Part shown: piece after piece, positions 9,377 to 15,786 of the stretch
Layout of the letters: each line of letters opens with the position of its first letter
How positions within the stretch are numbered: position 1 is the first letter of the stretch
Origin: Campylobacteraceae bacterium
GTDB taxonomy: Bacteria; Campylobacterota; Campylobacteria; Campylobacterales; Sulfurovaceae
Direction of reading: 5' to 3'
NCBI GenBank assembly: GCA_027002755.1
Contig: JALWZI010000170.1
Location: 1 to 16,857 of the forward strand
Length of the DNA stretch: 16,857 bases
Position numbers and translations under genes: made by a program
Notes under the pieces: model-generated
Seen by the model: the letters and a program-made list of their open reading frames with translations, nothing else
What the model was told of the DNA's origin: nothing
Databases searched by the model: none

Positions 9377-10594
9377 ATGTCCCCCAAAACCCTCATCATC
9401 GGCGCCGGTGGCGTCGGCAATGTCGTGGCCTTCAAATGCGCCATGAACGCCGAGACCTTCGGTGAGATCACCCTGGCCAGCCGGACCAAAGCAAAGTGCG
9501 ACGCCATCGCCAAAAACGTCAAAGAGAAAACCGGCGTGGAGATCAAAACCGCCCGGGTCGACGCCGACCACAAGGACAAAGTGATCGACCTGATCCGCAA
9601 GACCGAGGCCGACATCGTCATCAACGTAGCACTCCCTTACCAGGATCTGACCATCATGGACGCCTGCGTCGCCACGGGGGCCGACTACCTCGACACCGCC
9701 AACTACGAGCACCCCGACACCGCCAGGTTCGAGTACAAGGAGCAGTGGGCCAGAGACAAAGCCTTCCGGGAAGCCGGGATCATGGGGCTGCTCGGCAGCG
9801 GCTTCGATCCGGGGGTGACCAACGTCTTCGTCGCCTACGCCCAAAAGCACTACTTCGACACCATCAAAACCATCGACATCCTCGACTGCAACGCCGGAGA
9901 CCACGGTTACCCCTTCGCCACCAACTTCAACCCCGAGATCAACATCCGGGAGGTCAACTCCAAAGGGCGCTACTGGGAAAAAGGGGAGTGGAAAGAGACC
10001 GAACCGATGGAGATCAAAATGGTCTGGGACTACCCCGAAGTGGGCCCCAAGGACAGCTATCTGCTATACCACGAAGAGGAGGAGTCCCTGGTCAAAAATA
10101 TCCCCGGCCTGGAGCGGATCCGCTTCTGGATGACCTTCGGCGAGAGCTACCTGACCCACCTGAAGGTGCTCGACAACGTGGGGCTTACGCGCATCGATCC
10201 CATCGAAGTGGATGGTTGTGAAGTGATCCCTCTGCATGTGCTCAAAGCGCTGCTCCCCGATCCGGCGACTCTGGGCCCCCGCACCAAGGGCAAGACCAAC
10301 ATCGGCGTCGTGGTCCACGGCCTCAAAGACGGCAAAGAGCGCACCATATACATCTACCAGGTCAAGGATCATGAAGAGTGCTACGCAGAGGTGATGAGCC
10401 AGGGGGTGAGCTACACCACCGGAGTCCCTGCCATGATCGGGGCCAAGCTGATGCTGGAGAAGGTCTGGTATGAAAAGGGTGTGCATAACATGGAGGAGTT
10501 CGATCCCGATCCCTTCATGGAGGAGCTCAACCGTCAGGGGCTCCCCTGGCAGATCAAAGAACTCGATCATCCGAACGCCTTGAAGGTGGAATAG
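9377..10594 (+). CDS. carboxynorspermidine dehydrogenase (saccharopine dehydrogenase family)
   Basis: Cytosolic NAD(P)H-dependent enzyme of 405 aa that condenses a diamine with aspartate semialdehyde to carboxy(nor)spermidine, the alternative spermidine route used by Campylobacterota and Vibrio. The N-terminal Rossmann motif is TLIIGAGGVGNVVAF (5-19). Further family features are the ADIVINVALPYQD segment, CVATGADYLDTANYE, the loop GLLGSGFDPGVTNVF, and the C-terminal GVSYTTGVPAMIGAKLM. Length and motifs fit the Campylobacter enzyme closely and differ from saccharopine reductase of lysine metabolism. AGAGGAG lies 6 nt before the ATG, behind a strong TATAAT. The partner decarboxylase (nspC) is not in the window. 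Confidence in the family is high, and in the polyamine role good. Confidence 0.92.
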   Translation: MSPKTLIIGAGGVGNVVAFKCAMNAETFGEITLASRTKAKCDAIAKNVKEKTGVEIKTARVDADHKDKVIDLIRKTEADIVINVALPYQDLTIMDACVATGADYLDTANYEHPDTARFEYKEQWARDKAFREAGIMGLLGSGFDPGVTNVFVAYAQKHYFDTIKTIDILDCNAGDHGYPFATNFNPEINIREVNSKGRYWEKGEWKETEPMEIKMVWDYPEVGPKDSYLLYHEEEESLVKNIPGLERIRFWMTFGESYLTHLKVLDNVGLTRIDPIEVDGCEVIPLHVLKALLPDPATLGPRTKGKTNIGVVVHGLKDGKERTIYIYQVKDHEECYAEVMSQGVSYTTGVPAMIGAKLMLEKVWYEKGVHNMEEFDPDPFMEELNRQGLPWQIKELDHPNALKVE

Positions 10595-10623
10595 AAACGT
10601 CGGAAAACTGTTTTTGCGTTTTT

Positions 10624-10656
10624 ATGATAGTTTGGGGGATGGAAAAATGCTATCAT
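10624..10656 (+). promoter_or_regulatory. extended -10 promoter framed by an inverted repeat
   Basis: TGCTATCAT (10648-10656) is an extended -10 giving a start near 10663, about 50 nt before the barrel gene's ATG. Its CTATCAT half pairs with ATGATAG at 10624-10630, a 7-bp perfect inverted repeat with a 19-nt spacer that spans the -35 region. It could be an operator or chance. Confidence 0.5.
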
Positions 10657-10714
10657 TGCGAATATCCAAATGAACCGTAAATTCGGCGAGTTCAAAAAAG
10701 AAGGAAATTTCAGT

Positions 10715-11638
10715 ATGAAAAAAGAGTATGGAATAGGGTTGGCGATAGCGATGATGTTGATGGCCTCTTCGGCCAATGCCGGCCCGGAGGCCGATCACTA
10801 CAAGCGACTCATCGGTACCAGTATCTTCAGCGCCAACAACCTCTATCTCCAGACCGGTTGGTACGATATGGACGGCGGAAGCACTGGGGACGATCCCGAG
10901 ATGAGCAACGCCAACTTCGTCGGCAGCTATTACTTCGGTGAGATCGGTGATACCTGGCGTCCCTTCGTATTGGGTGGATTCGGCTTCACCAAAATCGACC
11001 AGGACAATATCAATTTCGGATCCGGGAACCTGGGAGATGTCGAACTCGATTCCACCTACTGGAAACTGGGGGGAGGGATCAACTACAACCCCAACCGGAA
11101 CATTGGACTGGTTCTCGGCGCCTCCGGCCTCTGGATGAGTACCGACGGCGATTACAAGAATGGTTCCAATCCCCAAATGGAAAAGTATTTCGACCATGAC
11201 AGCGACACCGCCATCTACGATATTTTCGGCAGTGTCAATCTCCATACCGAGTACAACGGCTACAAGCCCTACGCCGAACTGACCCTTCACTATCTCAACA
11301 TCGACTACGACTTCGGTCTCTCCGACGTCAGCGGATGGAATGCCGATGTCACTGCCGGGCTCTTTACCCCCACACTGACCACCTGGATGGATCTGCCGGT
11401 CCGCGCCCAGTTCTTCGTCGCCGCCAATTTCCTGGACAACGACCTCTCCGACGTCACCGGGTTCGACAGCGCCTACCATGCCGGCGCCAGCCTGCTCTGG
11501 AAGATCGGGCCCATGATCCCGATTTTCAACAACGCGTTCAAGGATACCGAACTCGCTTTCAACCTCCAGGGAACGACCGGGGATAACGATCTGAAAGGCT
11601 GGAAAGCCAGTATCAGCCTCAACATCGCCAAATTCTGA
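10715..11638 (+). CDS. outer-membrane beta-barrel protein
   Basis: Protein of 307 aa. The start is set at the ATG of MKKEYGIGLAIAMMLMASSANA, a good signal peptide with AAGAAGGA about 8 nt upstream; an in-frame ATG 15 codons earlier would put polar residues before the signal. The mature part is rich in Gly, Asn and aromatic residues in amphipathic strands (TWRPFVLGGFGFTKID, YWKLGGGINYNPNRNIGLVLGAS, YKPYAELTLHYLNIDYDF). It ends in Phe (SLNIAKF), the usual C-terminal signal for barrel insertion. About 12 strands seem possible. No specific porin or receptor family is recognised. It is 22 nt upstream of a methyltransferase gene and has its own promoter. Confidence 0.82.
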   Translation: MKKEYGIGLAIAMMLMASSANAGPEADHYKRLIGTSIFSANNLYLQTGWYDMDGGSTGDDPEMSNANFVGSYYFGEIGDTWRPFVLGGFGFTKIDQDNINFGSGNLGDVELDSTYWKLGGGINYNPNRNIGLVLGASGLWMSTDGDYKNGSNPQMEKYFDHDSDTAIYDIFGSVNLHTEYNGYKPYAELTLHYLNIDYDFGLSDVSGWNADVTAGLFTPTLTTWMDLPVRAQFFVAANFLDNDLSDVTGFDSAYHAGASLLWKIGPMIPIFNNAFKDTELAFNLQGTTGDNDLKGWKASISLNIAKF

Positions 11639-11654
11639 TCCGATCCTTCGGATC
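11637..11654 (+). other. stem-loop over the barrel gene's stop codon
   Basis: GATCCGA and TCGGATC form a perfect 7-bp stem with a TCCT loop. It begins inside the TGA stop codon (11636-11638) of the barrel gene and ends 6 nt before the methyltransferase ATG. No T-run follows, so it is not a clear terminator. It may stabilise the mRNA end or limit downstream translation. Confidence 0.5.
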
Positions 11655-11660
11655 CCTCCT

Positions 11661-12569
11661 ATGTCCCTTCCCGATCTCTCCGATACACCTCTCTCCCGAA
11701 TCATTCCGGAACTTGAACGACGCCTGCACAGTGCCGATACCGTCGCCTTTTTGATCCTCGATCCCGATCTATGCCGAGGAGCTTATGCCGGAGAGAGGCT
11801 CTCACTGGATGAAAAGAGGTATCTCTGCCGATCCTGGCGATCCTGGAACGATCTGGCCCTGGAACTGGGTTGCCGTCTGCTCACACCGGAGCGATACGAT
11901 GAGAGACGGCTTCTGCTGCGTATGGAGAAGCTCCGGCATGACAGAACCTTTCACCGTGAAGAGCGGGAGGAAAAATACGACCCCCGAAGTACCTTCGCCC
12001 GGATCCGGAAAAACGAGGAGCCGGCCTTTTATCTCCCCTACTTTCGGGCACTGAAGCGGCTAAGAGTCGAAAATCGGGAACGAATCCTAGCACTGGGACC
12101 GAACAGGGGTGACGAACTCGAACCGATCGTCTCTTCCGGCTTTCGGGGAGAGATCCTCGGGATCGACCTCAACGAAGCGGCTCTTCGGGAGGCCAAGAGA
12201 AGATTTGGCAGTCTTCTTCGCACCTGTGTCCACGACCTCAACCGTCTGGAAGAGCTTCCGCCGGAACGTTTCAATCTGATCCTCTCCATCGGCACACTTC
12301 AGAGCCCCGACATCGAACTCAAACCCTTTCTCATGCACCTGGTCCAGGAGCGCCTCACCCCCGGAGGAGCCATCCTACTCGGCTGGCCCAACGCCCGCTG
12401 GATTGATGGTGAACTCCTCTACGGCGCCCGTCCAAAACACTACCCTTTCAACGAACTCTCTCTTGTGATCAAGGATCTCTTCTGGATCAAAAAATATTGC
12501 CAGCAGCACAAAATGGAGGTGACAATTACAGGGAAAGAGTATCTCTTTTTGACAGCAATTAAGAAATAA
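11661..12569 (+). CDS. class I SAM-dependent methyltransferase, substrate unknown
   Basis: Soluble protein of 302 aa. Residues 1-135 form a helical, Arg/Glu-rich N-terminal region that I do not recognise. A Rossmann methyltransferase core follows: motif I ILALGPNRGDE (142-152), motif II LGIDLNEAALREAKRRF (166-182) with D169 placed to bind the SAM ribose, VHDLN (190-194, motif III region) and FNLILSIGTLQSPD (204-217, motif IV). The GPNRG in motif I replaces the usual GxGxG but keeps the Gly-rich turn. No Shine-Dalgarno is visible before the ATG (it is preceded by CCCTCCT, pyrimidine-rich), and a hairpin sits just upstream, so expression may depend on read-through or coupling from the barrel gene 22 nt away. 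The substrate cannot be inferred from context. Confidence 0.78.
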   Translation: MSLPDLSDTPLSRIIPELERRLHSADTVAFLILDPDLCRGAYAGERLSLDEKRYLCRSWRSWNDLALELGCRLLTPERYDERRLLLRMEKLRHDRTFHREEREEKYDPRSTFARIRKNEEPAFYLPYFRALKRLRVENRERILALGPNRGDELEPIVSSGFRGEILGIDLNEAALREAKRRFGSLLRTCVHDLNRLEELPPERFNLILSIGTLQSPDIELKPFLMHLVQERLTPGGAILLGWPNARWIDGELLYGARPKHYPFNELSLVIKDLFWIKKYCQQHKMEVTITGKEYLFLTAIKK

Positions 12570-12578
12570 GGAAATTAT

Positions 12579-12607
12579 AAAGAGAGGAAGACAATCCCTC
12601 TCTCTTT
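12579..12607. terminator. bidirectional terminator between convergent genes
   Basis: AAAGAGAG and CTCTCTTT form an 8-bp stem (a shifted GAGAGG/CCTCTC pairing is also possible), with T-rich sequence after it on both strands. It lies between the methyltransferase stop (12569) and the stop of the opposing porin gene (12620). Confidence 0.65.
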
Positions 12608-12619
12608 GATTTGGAATAA

Positions 12620-13351
12620 TTAAAAACGATAACTGAAACCAACCTGAACCATACTTGCTTTATAATGAACTTTAATATCAGCATAACTATTGGAGCCGTC
12701 ATCCGCGTGATATCTCACACTATCATCACCATAGTCACTATACCTATATTGTAATCGAACATTCATATTGTCCGAAATTTTGTATTCCACACCTGCACCT
12801 ATAGTCCATCCACTCAGTGTTGCATGACCACTGTAATGGTGTTGAGGGCTGCATGTATCACAATCAAGTCTTGTAGTTACACGTGCCCAGGCAGCACCAG
12901 CAGTGAAATATGGCATAAAGTCATCAATAACCTTACCTATTCTCAAACGCAGCGATGCATCCCACTCATTTTCAATTGTTTGTGTCCAATTAGGCGTAAC
13001 GGGATTACCCGATGAATTCAACCAATCCCCCGTATCGTCACCACTGAGATAATTCCAATCTCCCTCTACTCCAAACAGCCAGTTACCATCTATCAACCAG
13101 TTATACCCCGCATATATGCCTCCAGCAAAACCATTGGGATCCAAATTACGCGTATAACCACTGAGTGAACTACTACCATTGAAATAATAATCGAGATCTG
13201 CATCTCCCCAGTTCCCACCAGCCTGGAGACCCACATAAAATCCACTCCAACTATCGGCAGGCATGGGAGCGACCGGGGCTATATCTCCTCCACCATATAC
13301 CATTCCACTCAAACCCAATGCGACGATACCAGACAACACAATCTTTTTCAT
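12620..13351 (-). CDS. Omp31-like outer-membrane beta-barrel (porin family) protein
   Basis: Protein of 243 aa with a signal peptide (MKKIVLSGIVALGLSGMVYG). The N-terminal signature of the Omp25/Omp31 barrel family appears as SWSGFYVGLQAGGNWGDADL after a short Pro/Ala linker. Family-typical strands follow: GGIYAGYNWLIDGNWLFGVEGDW, ASLRLRIGKVIDDFMPYFTAGAAWA and NMNVRLQYRYSDYG. The protein ends in VQVGFSYRF with terminal Phe. Cysteines C169 and C172 in LDCDTCSP are unusual for a barrel loop and could form a disulfide. GGAGG lies 6 nt before the chosen ATG; the longer frame would start at a TTG two codons earlier. Base use is clearly more AT-rich than neighbouring genes, suggesting recent acquisition. 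It is transcribed from a perfect extended -10 (TGCTATAAT). Confidence 0.87.
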   Translation of the reverse strand: MKKIVLSGIVALGLSGMVYGGGDIAPVAPMPADSWSGFYVGLQAGGNWGDADLDYYFNGSSSLSGYTRNLDPNGFAGGIYAGYNWLIDGNWLFGVEGDWNYLSGDDTGDWLNSSGNPVTPNWTQTIENEWDASLRLRIGKVIDDFMPYFTAGAAWARVTTRLDCDTCSPQHHYSGHATLSGWTIGAGVEYKISDNMNVRLQYRYSDYGDDSVRYHADDGSNSYADIKVHYKASMVQVGFSYRF

Positions 13352-13379
13352 TTCCAACCTCCATCAATATAATGTATCA

Positions 13380-13388
13380 ATTATAGCA
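13380..13388 (-). promoter_or_regulatory. extended -10 promoter of the Omp31-like gene
   Basis: TGCTATAAT on the minus strand is a perfect extended -10, giving a start near 13373 and a leader of about 22 nt. The region upstream is AT-rich, with no clear -35. Confidence 0.7.
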
Positions 13389-13528
13389 TATCCCTATACT
13401 TTGATTAATTAATCTGTATTATTCAATAAGCATAGGAAAAAATGGGGTCTGACAACTTTCTTTCGGTTATTATTGAGTGAGATAGATGTTTCAATTTTAA
13501 AAGCCCTCTCACCAAGTGGACAAGAAGA

Positions 13529-13560
13529 TTGACAAATCAGAGAAAATTATTTGCTATAGT
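13529..13560 (+). promoter_or_regulatory. promoter of the DUF2892/haem-protein unit
   Basis: TGCTATAGT (13552-13560) is an extended -10. A perfect TTGACA (13529-13534) lies 20 nt upstream of the hexamer, longer than the usual 17, so the extended -10 probably carries most of the strength. The start would be near 13567. Confidence 0.6.
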
Positions 13561-13593
13561 TCCAGCGGAAGAAATCAATAAAAAGGAGTTATC

Positions 13594-13800
13594 ATGGCGA
13601 TCAATGCGAAGAAAATGGCGAAATTCTGCCGTCCCTTCCGTATCGTTCTGGGACTGGTCCTGATCGGGCTCGGGGTCTACACCGGCATCAAATGGTTCTA
13701 CCTGGGGATCATCCCCTTGATCGCCGGTATCGTGGGCTTCTGCCCCGCCTGTGCCGTCACCGGGCAGTGCACTATCTTCGGCAAGGACAAAGAGGCGTGA
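13594..13800 (+). CDS. small two-helix membrane protein, DUF2892 (YgaP-type) family
   Basis: Protein of 68 aa with two membrane segments (about 16-30 and 34-49). The pattern of a basic N-terminus, the first-helix segment IVLGLVLIGLG, the second-helix segment YLGIIPLIAGIVGFCPAC and a short tail is that of the DUF2892 inner-membrane domain, which also forms the tail of the rhodanese YgaP. Cysteines C12, C50, C53 and C59 stand out; CPACAVTGQC lies at the end of helix 2, where the family usually has a single GxCP. These could bind metal or act in thiol chemistry. AAGGAG lies 6 nt before the ATG. The last codons overlap the next gene (GTGA), so the two are translationally coupled. Function unknown. 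Confidence 0.85.
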   Translation: MAINAKKMAKFCRPFRIVLGLVLIGLGVYTGIKWFYLGIIPLIAGIVGFCPACAVTGQCTIFGKDKEA

Positions 13801-14249
13801 AGACCCTCAAGATATTTCTCGGTTGGCTCATCGGGGGACTGCTGGTCATTCAGCTGATCCGGATCGACGTTCCCGAGCCTCCCAAAGCCGACCCCCAGGA
13901 CGAGATCAAAGCCCCCGGGGAGATCACGGCACTGCTCAAACGCTCCTGTTACGACTGCCACTCCAACCATACCCGGTGGCCCTGGTACAGCCATGTGGCC
14001 CCCGTCTCCTGGGAGGTCAACTCCCACGTCAAAAACGGCAGAAACTGGCTCAACTTCTCCATCTGGAACCGATACAGCGAGGAGAAGAAGCAGAAGCTCT
14101 ACAAAGGGATCGTCAAATCCATCGACTGGAAGATGCCCCCCGCCGACTACATGTGGATCCACAAAAACGCACGCCTGAGCCCCGAAGAGCGCCAAAAGAT
14201 CAAAGCCTGGGCCCAGTCCCACATCCGGGAAGAAGAGAAGCCCTATTGA
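13797..14249 (+). CDS. membrane-anchored haem-binding (c-type cytochrome-like) protein
   Basis: Protein of 150 aa starting at GTG, which overlaps the preceding stop (GTGA). An uncleaved N-terminal helix (about 5-20) anchors it and the rest is periplasmic. A single CxxCH haem c site is at 51-55 (CYDCH), followed by SNHTRWPWYSHVAPVSWEV and NFSIW, the signature of the haem-binding domain family PF14376. M113 in DWKMPPADY is a likely distal ligand. It is probably a small electron carrier or haem sensor. A start further upstream in the same frame would read through the DUF2892 gene and is rejected, because the GTG has a membrane helix right behind it and AGAGG in front. Its partner appears to be the cysteine-rich DUF2892 protein. 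Confidence 0.87.
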   Translation: MKTLKIFLGWLIGGLLVIQLIRIDVPEPPKADPQDEIKAPGEITALLKRSCYDCHSNHTRWPWYSHVAPVSWEVNSHVKNGRNWLNFSIWNRYSEEKKQKLYKGIVKSIDWKMPPADYMWIHKNARLSPEERQKIKAWAQSHIREEEKPY

Positions 14250-14272
14250 ACCTCCTGGATACTGTCAAATGA

Positions 14273-14437
14273 GGTTTCACTCGATGGCGACAAAGGAGCG
14301 CTCAATCCGTGAAACGGGCGCTCCTTCGCGGCTTCGCTACGCTCCGACCGCTACGGTTCCGAAGCGGCAAAGGACAAGCAGTTGTCCTTCACTGACGCTT
14401 CTCATGTTCGCGACTGCCAGAGCTATCGAGTGAAACC
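14273..14437. repeat. stem-loop-rich element with 13-bp terminal inverted repeats (MITE-like)
   Basis: GGTTTCACTCGAT (14273-14285) is perfectly repeated in inverse at 14425-14437. Inside lie a 9-bp stem AAGGAGCGC/GCGCTCCTT (14293-14301, 14318-14326) with an inner CCGT-GAA-ACGG hairpin, a 6-bp stem GCTTCG/CGAAGC (14331-14336, 14360-14365), and an 8-bp hairpin AAGGACAA-GCAG-TTGTCCTT (14370-14389). No coding frame is convincing. TCAAAT occurs on both sides (14265-14270, 14447-14452) but at unequal distance from the repeats, so a target-site duplication is not established. It could be a non-autonomous mobile element or a structured RNA. Confidence 0.55.
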
Positions 14438-14503
14438 GGCAACCGTTCAAATTATACAACTCTCTTAAATCCGACAAAATTTATCAGCAATACACATTTT
14501 TAT

Positions 14504-14511
14504 GCTATACT
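14504..14511 (+). promoter_or_regulatory. extended -10 promoter of the superoxide reductase gene
   Basis: TGC directly precedes TATACT (14506-14511). It is preceded by a T-rich run and a weak TTATCA (14481-14486). The start near 14518 leaves a leader of about 25 nt. Confidence 0.6.
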
Positions 14512-14542
14512 TCTTGACACAAATCAAGAAAAAGGAGCTGAA

Positions 14543-14929
14543 ATGCCCAAGATCAACCGTTATGTAGATATCTCTACCATCGACCGCGAAGCCAAAAAAG
14601 ACTACATCGACCGCCACTCTCCCTTCGTCCACTGCGAAAGCACCGCCAAGAAGGGCGAGCCTTTCAAGGTCAAGGTCAAAATGGGGAACGAATACTGCCA
14701 CCCCGACGATTTCGACCACTACATCGCCTATGTCCAGCTCTGGGACGGCGAAACCCTTCTGGCCCAGACCAACTGGCAGCCCGGTACCATGGGCAACGCC
14801 TGTGCCCATGCCGAAGTCGATTTCTACGTCGTGCCCACCAAGAGTAAAATGAAGCTCACCGCCATGAGCTACTGCACCAAGCACGGCCTTTGGGAGAGCG
14901 ATCCCGTCGAAGTCACTGTCGAAGACTAA
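14543..14929 (+). CDS. superoxide reductase (neelaredoxin type)
   Basis: Cytosolic non-haem iron protein of 128 aa that reduces superoxide to hydrogen peroxide. The Fe(His)4Cys centre is complete: H25 (in RHSPF), H53 and H59 (CHPDDFDHYI), C111 and H114 (CTKHG). There is no desulforedoxin domain, so this is the one-iron form. The catalytic Glu-Lys pair before the first His (EKH in most members) is Asp23-Arg24 here. Extra cysteines C31, C52 and C87 are present. AAGGAG lies 6 nt before the ATG and the gene has its own promoter. It is followed by the DNA-repair gene for uracil-DNA glycosylase in the same direction, though that gene has its own -10. It fits a microaerophilic or anaerobic lifestyle. 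Confidence 0.92.
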   Translation: MPKINRYVDISTIDREAKKDYIDRHSPFVHCESTAKKGEPFKVKVKMGNEYCHPDDFDHYIAYVQLWDGETLLAQTNWQPGTMGNACAHAEVDFYVVPTKSKMKLTAMSYCTKHGLWESDPVEVTVED

Positions 14930-14937
14930 GACTCTAG

Positions 14938-14954
14938 GAGGGGACCCTCCCCTC
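14938..14954 (+). terminator. possible terminator after superoxide reductase
   Basis: GAGGGGA and TCCCCTC form a 7-bp GC-rich stem with a 3-nt CCC loop, 9 nt after the stop codon. No T-run follows, so Rho-independent function is uncertain. Confidence 0.35.
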
Positions 14955-15032
14955 AGCTCTCAGATCCCGAACTTCAACTCAAAACTCTTCATTCATAATT
15001 CAAAATCCAAAATCCGGCATCCGGAATTCTGA

Positions 15033-15038
15033 TAAAAT
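15033..15038 (+). promoter_or_regulatory. -10 directly before the glycosylase start (leaderless mRNA likely)
   Basis: TAAAAT within TGATAAAATTC ends 6 nt before the ATG at 15045. The expected transcript start therefore falls on or next to the A of the start codon. No Shine-Dalgarno is present. Confidence 0.5.
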
Positions 15039-15044
15039 TCCTCT

Positions 15045-15710
15045 ATGAAAAACCTCCACAATGCCCTGCAGCTCAAACAGCTTCATCTTCTCAAACAGAT
15101 GGGATATCGCTACACCGACATCCAGCCCTCCGATCTGGAACCCGATCCGGCCCAGCTGCCCGACGATCTGGAGAGCCTGCGCAAAATGGTGGAGCAGTGC
15201 CACCTCTGCGACCTGAGCAAGAGCCGCCACAAAGTGGTCTTCGGCGAGGGGGACCCCCATGCCCGGCTGATGTTCGTCGGCGAAGGACCCGGCGCCACGG
15301 AGGACAGCACCGGACGCCCCTTCGTGGGAAGGGCGGGCGAGCTCCTGACCCGGATGATCGAGAATGTCCTCCATCTGCGCCGGGAGCAGGTCTACATCGC
15401 CAATATCGTCAAATGCCGCCCGCCGGGCAACCGGGTCCCCACCCCCACCGAGGCCTTCACCTGCCGCCCCTACTTGCTCAAGCAGATCGAACTGATCCGT
15501 CCCCGGATCATCATGACCCTGGGCGCCACCGCCTACCGCTACCTGACCAATGACGAAACCCCCATCAGTCGTGTTCGCGGACACATCATCCGAACCGAAA
15601 ACTATTTTCTCGTCCCCACCTTCCACCCCAGCTACCTGCTGCGCAACCCCTCCGCCAAAAAACAGGCGTGGGAGGATCTGCTGAAAGTGAAAGAGCTGCT
15701 GGAGAAGTGA
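15045..15710 (+). CDS. uracil-DNA glycosylase, family 4 (iron-sulfur)
   Basis: DNA-repair enzyme of 221 aa that removes uracil arising from cytosine deamination or misincorporation. The four cysteines for a 4Fe-4S cluster are C52, C55 (CHLC), C124 (NIVKCRPPGNR) and C140 (FTCRPYL). Motif A is GEGPGATEDSTGRPFVGRAG (79-98), which carries the family 4 uracil-pocket residues. The C-terminal motif is FHPSYLLRN (193-201), with H194 for DNA and phosphate contact. A variable N-terminal extension of about 45 residues with a helical LKQLHLLKQMGYRYTD element precedes the catalytic fold; this is common in Campylobacterota members. The ATG follows a -10 element by 6 nt and lacks a ribosome binding site. 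Downstream an independent gene begins after 76 bp. Confidence 0.93.
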   Translation: MKNLHNALQLKQLHLLKQMGYRYTDIQPSDLEPDPAQLPDDLESLRKMVEQCHLCDLSKSRHKVVFGEGDPHARLMFVGEGPGATEDSTGRPFVGRAGELLTRMIENVLHLRREQVYIANIVKCRPPGNRVPTPTEAFTCRPYLLKQIELIRPRIIMTLGATAYRYLTNDETPISRVRGHIIRTENYFLVPTFHPSYLLRNPSAKKQAWEDLLKVKELLEK

Positions 15711-15725
15711 GCCGTTCCGATACGG

Positions 15726-15754
15726 TTGGAGAAGCGGCAGCTTTATCCTATAAT
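15726..15754 (+). promoter_or_regulatory. promoter of the YaiO-like gene
   Basis: TTGGAG (15726-15731) and a perfect TATAAT (15749-15754) are spaced 17 nt apart. The start near 15761 gives a leader of about 26 nt with AGAGGGGG just before the GTG start codon. Confidence 0.65.
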
Positions 15755-15786
15755 TACAGAGAAATAAGCCGGAAAAGAGGGGGCAC

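Noticed and set aside
9377..10594. Saccharopine dehydrogenase of lysine metabolism
   Set aside because: Length of about 405 aa and overall match fit the carboxynorspermidine dehydrogenase branch known from Campylobacterota, and no lysine-pathway partner is present.
10622..11704. Long minus-strand frame opposite the outer-membrane barrel gene
   Set aside because: Val/Gly/Glu-rich shadow of a gene with a signal peptide and C-terminal Phe on the plus strand.
14273..14437. Integron attC site or retron non-coding RNA as explanation of the stem-loop element
   Set aside because: No GTTRRRY/RYYYAAC core sites and no reverse transcriptase or integrase gene nearby.
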